Positions 11,127-23,859 of a stretch of 64,000 nucleotides of DNA are shown here, piece by piece. The translations under genes and the position numbers were made by a program. Position 1 is the first letter of the stretch. Every line of letters starts with the position of its first letter. The stretch is from Hygrocybe punicea. Lineage: Eukaryota > Basidiomycota > Agaricomycetes > Agaricales > Hygrophoraceae. The notes beneath the pieces are model-generated. The model had not been told where the DNA came from, did not search any database, and worked only from the letters and a program-made list of their open reading frames with translations. Location of the stretch: positions 2,542,001-2,606,000 of the forward strand of contig OY744465.1 in assembly GCA_963556145.1 (NCBI GenBank). Direction: 5' to 3'.

Positions 11127-13848
11127 TTAAGTCCCTCTGTAATTCAGCATACCCATTGAATTGAAGAAGCTCTTGGGCACGGCAGACACGCCACGGGCAA
11201 ATATTTGGTTAGTGTATATCTGGGAGCAATACAATTAAACTGGCAGTTCAGTTTTACGTTGGCAGACCGCTCACCAACTCGTCATAGATAATAGCCGGGA
11301 TCATCTTATCACACAGGGTTGAGCTGGGATGAATTTTTATAACCTTTAAAGAGGTATGAAACCACGAAGCTACTATGATTGATGTTACTCACAGATGGCC
11401 CCATGATTTGTTTATAAGAACCGTCAGCTTGTAAAAAAGCCGAGTTCTGCACCATGCCGTGGATGAGGCTCTTCAAAATCCATTCATCGTTTTCGCCGCA
11501 GGATGTCTTCCAGTCAATGCACAACCTTGTGCATGCTATCCGAAGTTGATTGCGGATATTTGAAGCCTCCATTAGAGTTCGTTCGTTAAGAAACTGGTTT
11601 CGGCACCAGTCCTTACGTCCTCTTGCAGATTGCACATCGGCCAGCTCATGGTAGGATTTTACTGCGTTCAGAATAGTCAGATGATCCCCACTGTGGTGGC
11701 GGAATTTCCGTCTCGCCTCTGATGCAGCGTCGCGTTGCTCAGCTGTGTCGAAAAACAGCTTGGACGAGGCAGACAACACGGATATGATATCGAGTATTTC
11801 AGTGGTGCAACCATAATCTTTCGATGCAAGAATCGCACGAGCATGGCTTGGTTCCAGAGGGAAAGCAGCCATTGCCTGCCCTAACACAGTCAAGGACTTC
11901 TCGGTGTCTAACGCGCCTAGGAGCCACAGTGTCTTCAATGCAGAGATAACTAATTACATCCATTACCTGTTGGGTTAACAATAGAGTCATGGTGTGAACT
12001 ACTCACTAGCATCAGGGTCTGGTTTGTCTATGAAATCCAGTTCATCGAGGTCCATACCAAGACATTTGAGGTGCAGAAAACTTGATGTTAGATTGCATCG
12101 ACAAATTTCGGGTTCCGCAGATAGATCCATGGATTGGAAGGCTTGTTCCGTATATAAACGGTAGCAGAATCCTTTACCCTAAGTATACGGAGTCAACGTC
12201 ACACATCACTCGGTGATAAATGACGTACCTCCCGCCCAGCACGTCCCGCCCGTTGTATCGCAGAAGACTGGGTAATGTCTCTGGTCACTAGAGCATCGAA
12301 GCCTGAAATGACCGCATTAATTCTCAGCTGGTTAAATATGGATCACATGCCTACCGGCGACATTGTGCCGGGCCAGATACCGCTTCTCCTTGCACTTTCC
12401 GGTATCGATTACATACTTGATTCCTGGGATTGTAATTGACGTTTCGGCAATGTTTGTGGCTAAGATACATTTCCGGGTGTTTGGCGCAGCCGGAGTGAAT
12501 ATCCTTGACTGTTGTCCCGGAGGAAGTGCCGCGTACATTGGACATATTGTTATCTAACATTAGCGAGATGAGTGGTCGATGTATTGGGTGCAAGGACTAA
12601 CTGCGTACGCCATTGCGGTCTTTTGGTAATCGGCCTGCGTACAACTGAATGGATTTTTCGAGACTTTCGATGTCCTCTTGGCCTGTAAAAGTCGTTAGAT
12701 ATTAGGTCGAAGGCACACGGATTATCGGTGACCTGGTAAGAAAATCAAGATATCTCCTGGCGGTTGGTCAGTGTGAAGTTGAAACAATGTTCTCAATGCG
12801 GCATCAACATAGTCCGTCTGACTTTCTGCCGTATGATAAATCGTAACAGGATGTTGGCGACCTTTCACGTAGACGATTTTAGCACTGGGACGATATCAGT
12901 TGACAATTACCGTGGAGGACACGGTTCAAAATACGCGCCCGTCAAAGAATTTGCTGAACTTCTCCGCATCCAACGTGGCGCTCATGATCACGATCCTGAG
13001 ACTGTTTCCTTTGCTGCCACTGTTTCTGCTCTGCTCGATTGTCTTCAGGGTAGACAATAACACATCTGTTCGCAATGTTCGTTCGTGTGCTTCGTCCACT
13101 ACGACAACACTGTATCGCGACAACAGAGGGTCCGACAGTAACTCGCGGATGATCATACCATCAGTGAGATATTTTATGCGGGTCTGGGGACTGGACAGTT
13201 CGTCAAAACGGACGGAGTAGCCGACAGCTGTACCAATAGCCACGTTTTGCTCGGTCGCTACTCGTTGAGCGAGAGATGTTGCGGCGACTCTACGTGGTTG
13301 AGTTACAGCAATCATTCCATTACCAGCGATACCTGATTCGAGAATGTATTGCGGAACCTCTACGAAAGCCTGAACGAAATCTGCGGGGAAGATGGGTGAC
13401 GACTCACGGGTTGTCTTGCCCGAGCCAGTCTCTCCGAGTAGGATAGTAACCACATTTTCACGAATCTCACGAATGAGAGCTTGTTTCCCTGGCCAGAATG
13501 TCAGAGTATCGAGTCAGAGTTGGGTAGGCGCTACGCACCTTGTGAGATGGGAAGCTTCCTGCGATGCTCTTGCAAAATAGCAAACGTGGAGTCTGGGTGT
13601 GTACCATTCGAAGTGCTGAGAGTACTCAGACTTTTCCGTGGATCCTTGCGGCGGACATTTTTTCTTGGATGGAAACCGACACCGCCTGTTGCCAATACGA
13701 CATTTCTTGTCGGAGACTTCTTCTCATCCTCAGCGTCCGAGACTTCCACATACCGAGGCTTCTTGTGTTTCGGTTTGCGCTTTGCATCTCCGAGTCGTCC
13801 ATTCAGTGTTACGGGTTTGGCAAGCAGCCCTACGGGAAAAGCGGTCAT
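11127..13848 (-). CDS. DEAH-box RNA helicase, DHX33-like
   Basis: Minus-strand gene with several introns. The N-terminal exon (start 13848) is basic and low-complexity; the helicase core follows: GETGSGKTT (motif I), TQPRRVAA (Ia), [12 protein letters not shown] (II) in [20 protein letters not shown] (III), [23 protein letters not shown] (V) and [12 protein letters not shown] (VI). The HA2-like part includes [24 protein letters not shown], and [26 protein letters not shown] resembles DHX33. The last exons, found by reading across introns, give [21 protein letters not shown] then [19 protein letters not shown] and end in YRGT with TAA at 11127-11129. Metazoan DHX33 acts in rDNA transcription and translation initiation; the fungal role is inferred. 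It is convergent with the RasGEF gene (276 bp between stops) and divergent from the next gene. A different DEAH subfamily cannot be excluded. Confidence 0.85.
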
Positions 13849-14288
13849 GAGCAGCGCTTGGGGAATTCAAAAGGCTTGTCGAAGCCCGGTAAAATTGTGA
13901 TTGAGAGTTGGTAATACAGAAATAAATTATACCACCGTGGATCACCACGTGATATTTAGCGAATAACCGTGACGAGGCGTCGAGTTCGATGGCGACCACT
14001 GGAAGCCGGCGTAGTACGCTTCTCATAACAGGAGGATGATATCTGCGCAGTTGGGTTTGGGTCCAGGAGCGATATCGTCCAAGACGTTTTTTATACATTG
14101 AATAATAATTAGTTTATGTTCACGCGCGCAGCCCCCTGCCCACAAGCACTTACCGGTACTCGCCACATACCAGCGGTGATCCTTGCCAGGCATCTGAATG
14201 ACCTCCAGCTTTCGGCTGCATAATTTACGACAACGAATCTGACGACGACCCCACCAACGACCACGGCCAGGCTCGCCCACGAAATATC
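13849..14288. promoter_or_regulatory. Divergent intergenic region between helicase and DUF4203 gene
   Basis: 440 bp between two start codons that point away from each other, so it should hold both promoters and 5' leaders. Minus-strand open stretches (14023-14280 and 13730-14098) could be leader exons or upstream ORFs of the helicase transcript: there is a GTAAGT-type donor on the minus strand near 14152. I see no clear TATA box and no recognisable protein. Confidence 0.4.
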
Positions 14289-16059
14289 ATGACCACATCT
14301 TCGCTTCTGACGACGCTTCTACCATCAACGCCCTACATTCTTGCTTATTCTCTACCTCTGCTCCTGTTCTCTATTTTGCTCACCTTCGCTGGCGCCTTTC
14401 TGACGTTCGACCGCACCCGCTCCTTTCCTCCGTCCTACGATGTCATTCCCGGTTCCTTGGAAACAGCAAAGAAGAGCCTGAGGATATGGCCACTCGAAGG
14501 TGGTATCGGTGGTTTGGCTCTGGGGTTTGCCTTTGGTCGTATGTCATTTTATCTACGCCTTGGGCAGTGCTCTCATAACTCATTAACTTGGCTAGTCCAT
14601 CTTTCGACCTTTCTCTCCTTACTGATTCCGGCAGTTTCACCATCGTCTCCCCTAACTCCGAAGTCATTCTTAGCTGTCTGGATTCTATCAGCAATCCCCT
14701 CAACCCTCTTGGGTGGGCGATGGAAATACTGCGCCCTGTCGTTTGCTGGTATATCGGGCGGGTGAGTATTTACTTCATCGCCGTCTCGTTCTGTTTCAGC
14801 TTTTACCCTCCAGCGCTCTGGTGACTTTGTCTCTCTCCGTAATCACCCACCCTTCCCTCCTTACACGTGTCATCCCCGCAGCCACCATCATCCCGCTTCT
14901 GACCATCATGACGCTTCTCCCCATTGACCGCTTTCGACATCCATCACTCCGCCTTGCAGCGTCCGCCACCGGCTCCTTCGGTATCATACTTCCCATCGCG
15001 TTGCTTGCAAACATCCCTGCGTGGGCTAACGTTTGGGAGCGCCTATGGTTTAACGACAAAATCGAATGGGGTTCCCAAAAAGAGAAGGGTTTGAGTGCTG
15101 CGCTGTGTTTGATCTTTTTCGCCGGTTTGGTATGTGATTGGGTTTTAAAGTGGAAGTTCGGGGTTTGTCCTGATCAGGTCAGTGGCTATTTCGTTCCAAT
15201 AGACTCTGACATGGACGATCAATAGGAATGGGATCGCTACCTCGCCAAGTATGCCGCCAATCTTCCTCATCGGGCTGGCACATTCCAGCCTCTCCAATCA
15301 ATCTGGGATCGCGTATTTGGGCGCCGTGTATCAACCGACGTCGTATTTTCTATCGACAAGGAGCTCAAGAGGGGATCATATTCGCCCGCAAGGTTCCCCG
15401 GTCGGAAGGAGGCGGTCAAGTTCAGGATACTGGGGGATGTCGAGGACGCGTACAGCTCAGATTCCGATGATGTCACAGACGGGGAATTCCGCACACCTGC
15501 GACCGTCAAGGGAAACGTCAAGCCATGCCGGAAACCAACACCTTCACTGCACTCCTCTGGTTCGCGTAAGACATTGAAAGATGGGAGAAGTGGCGGGAAA
15601 GGTCCGAATGAGAGAGCAAGGGCTAAATTGGCCAAGATCGAAGTGGATGGAGAGATTCCAGTATATTCTGACTATGAAGAGGATGTGACAATGGAGCTTC
15701 GCCGGTGTGAAGATTCTCTTCGTGGACTAGGTTGGACCCCAGAATTTCTAAGTCGACATCGCAGCTCGGGCAACAACAACATGCCACCGACGCTTGCTCC
15801 CCCTTCACCAGTGCCGCCACCTTTTGGCGCTGTCCCCGCTACGCCATCCCTGATTCAAGCTTTGGATAGGATAGCAAATGCGCAGCATATTGCGTTTGGG
15901 ACTCTCGACATGCCCTTGGAGTCCGGCGATTCTAGCGCTGGTGCACTATCCCCCTTGAAATCCGAAGAACAGGGAACCTTGTTGAGCATAAGGAATAGGT
16001 ATAAAGGACTCCAGTGGGACGAGTTTTGGAAAGACATTCGAGAGAAGGCAATAGCTTAA
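14289..16059 (+). CDS. Polytopic membrane protein, DUF4203/TMEM198-like
   Basis: Four- or five-exon gene. The N-terminal half has about seven hydrophobic segments: YILAYSLPLLLFSILLTFAGAFL, a glycine-rich GGIGGLALGFAFG, VHLSTFLSLLIPAV, FLAVWILSAIPSTLLGG, YCALSFAGISGG-ALVTLSLSV, VIPAATIIPLLTIMTLL, TGSFGIILPIALLANIP and SAALCLIFFAGLVCDWVL. This glycine-rich multi-pass pattern resembles the DUF4203/TMEM198 type of fungal membrane proteins. The C-terminal half (from about 15225) is hydrophilic and cytosolic-looking: Ser/Asp-rich, with a Pro-rich stretch and a conserved-looking end (RNRYKGLQWDEFWKDIREKAIA). Introns lie near 14538-14595, 14762-14815 and 15178-15225. Function unknown. It is convergent with BMS1, with only 91 bp between stop codons. 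Confidence 0.75.
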
Positions 16060-16150
16060 TTGTTGAGCGGACTGTACGATGTATTATGTATGACCTTTCA
16101 CGCAGTTATGTACGTATTGAATCCCTGGGCGTGAACTGCACAGGCCTGTG

Positions 16151-19100
16151 TCATATTTTCTGTCTTTTCCTCACTCGCCCATCCTCTGCGTCCATCTCCC
16201 GTTCGCCTTTCTGACCTGCGGCCCTCATGTATTCCTTTCGTTTCTCCTTATCCTTATCACTCTTCTTCGCTTCTTCTTTCGCCATCTCCTTCTGATGTGC
16301 AGCCTTCCGCTCTCCCTTTTTCGCCCTACGCATGGCTAACTGATTCTTCCTCACTGCTCGAATCTGTTGTAGCAAAGCGATCGTTTTCTTCTCTTGGGGT
16401 TCGAGCACTACCGTGCGTTTTTGCAAATAAGTTTGCCTACGCTGGGGCTTCATTGGTTTTGGTTTGGAGGCATAAGGGAGAGACGCCTGGAGGTTCCTGG
16501 CAATCTTAAGCGAGTTAAATCGCCGGCTTGGCCGTTCGATAGCTTTGTAAGTCGAATTAGGATTGGGCCGTAGTTTGACGCCTTCCTCACGTCGGACGTT
16601 CCCCGTCAGGCGCATACCAGTCCAACGAGTCTTGTCAGAGATCAAGTGCGATGTGACGGGGTTATAGAATTTGCGAGGTTGGACTGAGTACCAAGCCCGC
16701 AAGAATATAATATCTGAAGCAAGTCAAGACGACTGAGGTCACGGTATGGTAGTATTACTGACCGCTCTTGAGTATTTTGTCTTCGAACGTGGCTCTAAAT
16801 GCGCCGTCGAGGTTTGGAATTGCTTTCTTGACTTGGCCTCTGATCCCAGACACAGTTTTGATATTAGCTCCCTCAAACTTAGCCACCTCGAGCGCACTGG
16901 AGAACATGTCCTTCACGAATGCCGTATTCTTGAATATTTTGTAAGGCACGCCTGTCAACTTTAATTTTTTGACGATTTTAGCCGACCGATCTATGTCGAG
17001 TACGACTCCCGTAGCTGACAACCTGAACGCAACCGTATCGTTTGTGAGAGAGTTGAAGGCACAAAAGCCAGTGTTAGGGAGGGCAACAGGTCCGTAAAAC
17101 GTAGCGTAACAATGCATGTGTTCTGGCGTATACTTCAGCATACGCATGCGAATGGAGTGATCGTCCAACGAGTAGATAGGTAGGCTTTGAAATCGCCGCC
17201 ATCCGAGGGAGAAAATGAGAGGATCGTTCGTTTTCAGTGTCTTGGCATACCACCGATGGCGTTTGATACGGACCTGTACATATCCAAAATTTTCTTCCGC
17301 TTGAAGAAGGCCGCCCACAATGATTGGGTACACGGGGTCGAAATTCTCGATCATTTCGCAAGGCACGTTGGACAGTTCAATACGTACATAAGAACCAGGT
17401 CGGAAGCCTTCAACAAGAGCGCGAGACTCGATGTCAATGTCCGCCAATTCTGTCCGGTTGAGTAAGAGCTGTTTCGCTATTTCGTCTTTTCGCTTGTCAT
17501 AAAAGTCCATCGTTTCGGAATTCGGATCGTCATATTGTTCGTTGAACTGTCGCTTGAACAATTCCTTTCGGATAGTTAGAGCGAGGGCTTCCCCGTCGGC
17601 TCCTGCAGGTCTTCTTGGGGTCGGTCTGGCATTCCCCTCAATTCCTTCCACATTTTCGAAATCTCCCGCTCCTAAGTCTTCGTATGCCTCTTCTCCAAAT
17701 ACATCACGACTACGGCCTGTGATGAAGAGATCACGAATGGAATCGAGCCTCTCCTCCATTTCCCACTCCCTTAAATCATCGAGACTCACAGATTCTTTCG
17801 TCATATCTGACTCCTCGCTTTCTACATTCGTCGTTTTAACATCGAAAAAAAGCTCGTGTAGTGGTTTCTCCATGGTATTTGCAATAGTAATGGGCGGCGA
17901 TTCGCCTTGTAAGACTTGTTCAGGAGTTAGAGAGCTTGAGTAGACAAGCTTAACCCAGTCTTTCCGTTCATTCTTCCGAGAGAAGTGGTGGAAAGTATCT
18001 TGCGCTTGGGTAGAAAGATCTGCCTTCCATTGCGGTAGACTTTCTTCGTCGCCCTCGTTGTCAACGTCATCATAGATGTCGCTATTGTTTGAAGTATAGA
18101 GACCCTTCTCCTCGTCGCCTAGCCTCACATATGTGCCACTGCCACCATCACCTAAATCTGAATCGCTCTCGGCGTAGTTAAGATCCTCACCTTCTCCGGT
18201 GTGTGTCGAAGGAAGGTTTCGAAACGAGCGAATGACATTGCGATGAGTTGACCTGCCGCGATCCATTGTTGTATCTTCTAATGTTCTGTCCTCCAAATTA
18301 GCGTCATCTCGCATGTCAGCTTCAGCACCGGATTCAGACTCAGATTCCTTTCCATCATTGCCTAGATGTTCGCTATCGTGACTACCGTCATCGTCGTCGT
18401 CGTCATCATCATCATCATCATCATCACCACCGTCGTCAAAATGCAAAGCCCTCTGGGCATCGCCAACAGTGAGATGTTTTGCGGATGATCCCAAGAGCTG
18501 GATGTGACATCGAGTTATAGCGTCTTCGAGGGTAACCTCTGTAGCTTGTAAATTCATGACCATTTGCTCACCTTCCCCTTGGGGCACTACACGGACGACT
18601 TAGCCGGTGAATAAGGTTGATGGCGAAATGTAAACTTACAATCGGTATTGCCGCGACTGAAACTCCCAGGAACATTAATCCAGAGTGAGTCTTTGTCGTA
18701 GACGACTCCGCCTACATCACTCATAGGGGCATGAACTAGTAACTTCTTCTTTTCGCTGAGCTTTCTTCTCTTCTCCGCATTGGCGTCAGGCAGGGGACAA
18801 GGATCGCCAAGGACGGTAATGCTCTTCAAGTCCAGGTCTCCTACACCAGGTATATGCACTCTTGTGCCCAAACGGAGGTTTGTCCCGCGTACATATCCAT
18901 ACACAGTGACCGTGCGTGCGCACTTGCCATTAGTCGTGCGAATAAGTTCTCTGTGAGTGAGGTCTTCAAGGCGGTCGACGAGGACGTATGGATGGGTATT
19001 CTTGAAAATCAAGGGACGAAACTTCATGATACTGACGAAACGGGAAAGGTTGAGAATTTCGGTGTCGGGATATCGGCCGTTGAGAACGCCCGAGAGGTAA

Positions 19101-19841
19101 AATAGTTTCGCGCCTTGGTATATCTCTGCCCAGAAACGCCTTTTGAGAGTTTTCTTTATTACACGGAGCGTAGCGGCATTTTTGATGAGATCGAGGTGGG
19201 TAAGGATGCCAATGACCTTGGGAAAACCATGAGATTGAAGGATGTTGAGAAATTCGAACGTCTCCTATAATGCGGCGAATGGATGCACATAATATTTGAG
19301 AAGTTGGCAATGAATCGCACCATCTCGAAGCCATATGAGCCATCAATCATCAACAAGATGAGATCAGCGATCTTTCCAATGTCTATCATGGAATTCAGCT
19401 CATTATTGCACTCTATAAATGTAAGTCGCCGCTTCTTGCCGCTAACGACCGTAACGGGCCCTTTAGCCTCGTTCAAGGTCTGCTTGGTGTATCGTCGCAC
19501 CAGACTCTTCAATAGTGTCGTTTTGCCGACCCCAGGTGGACCAACGATAGCAACGACGACAGGTGGGGAAGCGTCGTCCGGAGTACGATTAACTAGTGGA
19601 ACATGGAGTCGGGTTTGGGCGCGTTCAACATTACGGCGACCTTGTCGATCTGCTCGTCTGCCAGACTTTGGAGCAAATGCCTGCGGAGCAAAGGAAATGC
19701 GACAATCAGAATAGTGGAATAGTGGAATACCTTTTCATTGAATCCACAACGCAGTTTCTCATTGTTGTTGGTCTTCAGCTTTTTCCCCGACGTTGAACTA
19801 GACTGGGCAGGACGGCGAACTTTGTGAGGTACGTCGTGCAT
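16151..19841 (-). CDS. BMS1: Ribosome biogenesis GTPase BMS1
   Basis: Nucleolar GTPase of the small-subunit processome; with Rcl1 it acts in early pre-40S assembly. Minus-strand exons read in order: N-terminal basic exon (start 19841), then [23 protein letters not shown]-loop [87 protein letters not shown] (domain II), [16 protein letters not shown], a long acidic stretch with about 14 consecutive Asp, then the C-terminal half ([71 protein letters not shown]) and the last exon with [10 protein letters not shown] and a Lys/Arg-rich tail ending KRQKI. No disabling change seen. The mobile-element block begins 123 bp upstream of the start codon. Confidence 0.93.
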
Positions 19842-19964
19842 GTCGCATTAGGAAAACGGGAGAGTTGACAATTTAGTGTGATGGGCGTGCTTGAATCCAT
19901 TCCCACGGTTTTCACGTGGTTTGTATCCTACTGTCTCTGTTCCGGATAGGTACAGTACTGTATA

Positions 19965-20215
19965 CGGTCTAAGCGCATACCATATTACAGCCAAACACAC
20001 ATACGTGTTTACACTCAAAAATTGTTACAGCCCGCGGAAACACAGTTCTCAAGAACCAGTTGCGAGTAGTAGGGTTTTTTAGAACCATAATATCAGAGAT
20101 GGAACTGACACACCGCTGAGATGTTTTTGGATAGTGGTTCTTGAAAACCATATTTGACTAAATGTGGTTCTCCTGAACCATATATACGAGGTCAAGTGGG
20201 GATTGGTTTTTCAGA
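19965..20215 (+). repeat. Left terminal inverted repeat of the KDZ element
   Basis: 251 bp that pair base for base with 29827-30077 on the other strand. I see two differences in the stretch, ACGTG versus ACATG and ATACGAG versus ATATGAG, both at CpG sites and both with the CpG retained on the left. Confidence 0.85.
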
Positions 20216-20950
20216 ACCATGTTCGGTGAGTGGTTCTCTGGCACCATATCTACAAGGCTAAGTCGGAATTGGTTTTTCAGAACCATGTTTAGTAAGTGGT
20301 TTTCTGGCACCATATATACGAGGCTCAGTTGGATCTGGTTTCTCAGAACCATGTTTGGTTGGTGGTTTTCTGGCACCATATCTACAAGGCTCAGTTGGAA
20401 TTGGTTTTTCAGAACCGTGTTCGATAGGTGGTTTTCTGGCACCATATCTACAAGGCTAAGTCGGATCTGGTTTTTCAGAACCATGTTCGGTGAGTGGTTC
20501 TCTGGCACCATATATACGAGGCTAAGTCGGAATTGGTTTTTCAGAACCGTGTTCGATAGGTGGTTTTCAGGCACCATATATACAAGGCTCGGTCAGATCT
20601 GGTTTTTCAGAACCATGTTTGGTCGGTGGTTTTCTGGCACCATATCTACAAGGCTAAGTCGGATCTGGTTTTTCAGAACCATGTTTGGTGAGTGGTTCTC
20701 TGGCACCATATATACGAGGCTAAGTCGGAATTGGTTTTTCAGAACCGTGTTCGATAGGTGGTTTTCAGGCACCATATATACAAGGCTCGGTCGGATCTGG
20801 TTTTTCAGAACCATGTTTGGTTGGTGGTTTTCTGGCACCATATCTACAAGGCTAAGTCGGATCTGGTTTTTCAGAACCATGTTCAGTGAGTGGTTCTCTG
20901 GCACCATATATACGAGGCTCAGCTGGGATTGGTTTTGTAGAACCACATTC
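20139..20950 (+). repeat. Subterminal 66-bp tandem array, left end
   Basis: About 12 copies of a 66-bp unit. The step is exactly 66 bp at each copy, for example the AACC of TCAGAACC at 20215, 20281, 20347, 20413 and 20479. Each unit holds two short GGTT...ACC dyads (GGTTTTTCAGAACC and GGTTCTCTGGCACC). Because 66 is divisible by three and stop-free, long frames run through on both strands; they are not genes. Dyad-rich subterminal repeats are the usual form of transposase-binding sites. Confidence 0.9.
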
Positions 20951-20991
20951 AGTGAGCACTGTATTCGGCAACTCTTTGTATAGAAACTAGT

Positions 20992-22755
20992 CTACTCCTT
21001 ATCCAAATCCATATATTCATCCAATAAGTCTTTCTCCTCCTCCTGCAGTGCCCGCTCAGCATCTTCTTCATCAAGGAGCTTCAGTTTCGCCAGCTCTTCC
21101 CCACATCTCGCAATTTGCAGTTCCAGGAGCCTGATCTGATAGGCACGATTGTTCATGTGGTTGGCGTATAAGTCATCCACCTTGAGTTTAGTCATGGAAT
21201 TGAATGCGGTAATGACAAACACACGCATTCGTGGATCGAAACACTGGTCTTTCAAACTCTCCATGACGCCAGTCGTTGGAGACGTGGTAGTCCAAGTCTT
21301 CCAGAAAAAAAACTCTGTCAGTACCTCCTCTTCCCTGCACCCACAATTCAAGTAGGGGGAATCTTCACGACACTCATCGCTCTCAGTCTTTGCAATCAAC
21401 CGAGCACCTGGCACTCCAGTAACAAGGTATTCTCCCACGCGTTGTCCCTTGGTCTCACCATCCCTGACTGGCGGTTTCTTCGACTTAGACTGATGATGAC
21501 GACACTGATGGTTGTTCCAAGTCGTGCTTAAGCAATGCCGAGCAAGGATGCGGTTGGATGTAGCTGCACGAGGTACAAATGGTTGGACATTTCGGATCAT
21601 GCTGTGAATTTTTGCTGGCAGAGTTGGGCTTTTGTGGCCTTTCTTCAATTGAGTGAGGAACTTGTCGACAGCCTTCTCCCCCTCAACTATTGGCAAAGTC
21701 AGTCAATTGTTGAATGAATGATTGTAGTGTGTACTTATGTTGTTTTGCTGCTCTCTCGACTTCGCTATATTCCAACCACTTTTGCCAGTCTGGAAGATCA
21801 AATTAGCACACCATTATTGAATAGAGAGAAAAAACACACGAGATAAAACCTTGGCACGCTTTCGCTCAGCTTCCTCGTCGGTCATTTTCGCCGACTCTTC
21901 ACCATCACCATCACCGCCACCATCCTCATCATCAGTCTTGCGTTTACTGGATCCAGATGGCTTTGGGGCAGCTTTTCCCTTCAATTTCTGTTTCTTCTTG
22001 GACTCAGCGCCATCCTTCTCGACACTGCTACCTCCCTTGCCTGAGTTATCCTTGATGCCTGGGCCAGTACCACCGGCATCTTTGCCAGGTTCCCCCTCTG
22101 GCACACTCCCTCCAGAATGGTCACCAGCTTCATCAAGCTCACCGTGGCCATCTCCGTCTCTATCACACCCAGCGTCGCCATCTCTGGTATCGGCGTGGGT
22201 ATCGCTTCCACCCTTGTTGATGTTCTGATCACCCCCAGCATCCTTATTTGATTCAGCACGATTCGCCTGGTATAATTCTTCCTCGATATTCCTGACGGTG
22301 AGTTCAGCTTGTTGCAATTCTGCCTTGGCAGCTTCAAGTTCATTTTCAACAGCCTTAAGGACTTCTGTAGATCAAATGTATCAGATTCTTGCACGAGCAA
22401 GACACGGAATACTCACTGTTACTTCCCCCAGCTTTTTTTTTGTGGTTCAACACCTTAACCTCCCCAAGTTTTTTTTCCAACCTCTTTACCTCCCCACGGA
22501 GATGTAAGCCCTCTCTGATGGCTGCTTGGCGGTCTGATACTAACCACCAATGAGTTTGAATTTGGCAGGGATAAAGCCAAAAGGCCTACCATTGTCGTGA
22601 CTATCCATGGTGGGGTGCGTGCATGTTTTGTTTTTGTTTTGTTTTTGGTTCATATTGTATGCCTGCTCCACGTTGCAGATCTCTGATTTCCCCAATTTAA
22701 TCAGGACCTCACTAATTAAAAACACTACCGGCTCTGTAACTGGGTCATACCGCAC
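20992..22755 (-). CDS. KDZ-element accessory gene B: coiled-coil, acidic, unrecognised
   Basis: Minus-strand exons that follow one another with plausible splice sites: a first exon near 22755-22540 (start placed at ATG 22755 or internal MDSHDNGRPFGF near 22609), a short helical exon (AAIREGLHLRGEVKRLEKKLGEVK), a helical exon (VLKAVENELEAAKAELQQAE, NIEEELYQAN) running into a Gly/Asp/Lys-rich linker (about 22250-21850), then the last exon 21696-20992. That exon has a Cys/His patch (RHCLSTTWNNHQCRHH, YLNCGCREEE) and an acidic helical end (LLDEEDAERALQEEEKDLLDEYMDLDKE). The stop abuts the 66-bp array. I know no family for it; a DNA-binding or transposase-partner role is a guess from position. Confidence 0.5.
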
Positions 22756-23287
22756 TCAAATCTGTGAGTGTCGTCCACATACATGATACGATCGGTAGAA
22801 ATGAATGCTATAATGAAGGGCTACATCACCCAGAACTCCAGTGATGAAGGTGCAAAGCCGTCTAGAATGATAAAAGTAGCCTTACCATTCTACGGTTCCC
22901 ATCTCACTGTATCTGTCCGATTATTCTCCCTTTTTTTACTTTCTTTCACACTGACATTGCATGGCGCAGAAAATTGTGTTAAGCTACTACAGATCATAGT
23001 ACAATCAAGTTCTTTTTCCTAGCAATGTCTCGTAGTGTGCAATCAATGCATCTTTTTCAGAAATTTCGACTTGATGCTGTTGCTGCACAGCAGATATGGC
23101 AGCCGTCTTTGCCTCCTCGGTGGCCTGGAGCCGCTGAGCTAGGACCAAGGCATCCTGGCGACGGGCAGTAATAAGGGAGGTGCAAAGAACACTGAACTTG
23201 TTTGCAATGTCGTTGATTTCAGTTGGAGCTTCCCTCCGAATGCGACTAGACGCAAAGTGGACAAACGGCTTATTGGCATGTGCATGC

Positions 23288-23828
23288 TAGTGTTGCCGTA
23301 GTTCGGTTCCGAACCTAGCCGAACCCGGTTCAAACCCCGAACTGAACCCGGGGTTCAGTCTAAGTTCAGCCAAATGCTGAACCGGACCGCGGGTTCGGTT
23401 CAGGGTTTCGAGGCTGGCCGGATTTCCTGAACGGCTCCAAACCGCGTCCAAACCGCGAACGCGGATATTTTTAAGGAATTTATTTCATTTGTTTTTCATA
23501 TTTCTTTACTTACCATTTCGTGTTAAACGGTATCATGTGACCGGCCGTAGTAGCTTTCACGCGACACAGCAACATCAACGCGGATTGAACACAACACAAT
23601 TTGTGTTGTGTTCCTCAAGGTAAGTTTCCTTTGTTTCTTAACTTTACTAATGTTATTTGCGACAGGCAAATCGACAACCACGGCAACGACAACCACGACG
23701 CCCAGCAGCAGCAGCAGCAATGTCGGCAGCAGCAGCAACAGCGGCAGCGGCAACGGCAACAGCAGCAGCAGCAGGAGCGCAGCAGCAACAGCAGCAACGG
23801 CAACGGCAACGGCAACGGCAATGGCAAC

Positions 23829-23859
<31 letters not shown>

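Noticed and set aside
13730..14280. Possible small minus-strand gene between helicase and DUF4203 gene
   Set aside because: The pieces overlap the helicase leader and first exon, show no family match, and are more likely leader or upstream-ORF sequence.
20139..20950. Regularly spaced repeats that could suggest a CRISPR array
   Set aside because: The 66-bp units are contiguous tandem repeats without unique spacers, in a eukaryotic genome, inside a transposon end.
20219..20983. 254-residue open frame with a repeated WFSGTI..TRLSRNWFFRTMF peptide, and its reverse-strand counterpart
   Set aside because: It is the translation of the stop-free 66-bp minisatellite; both strands are open for the same reason and there is no other coding sign.
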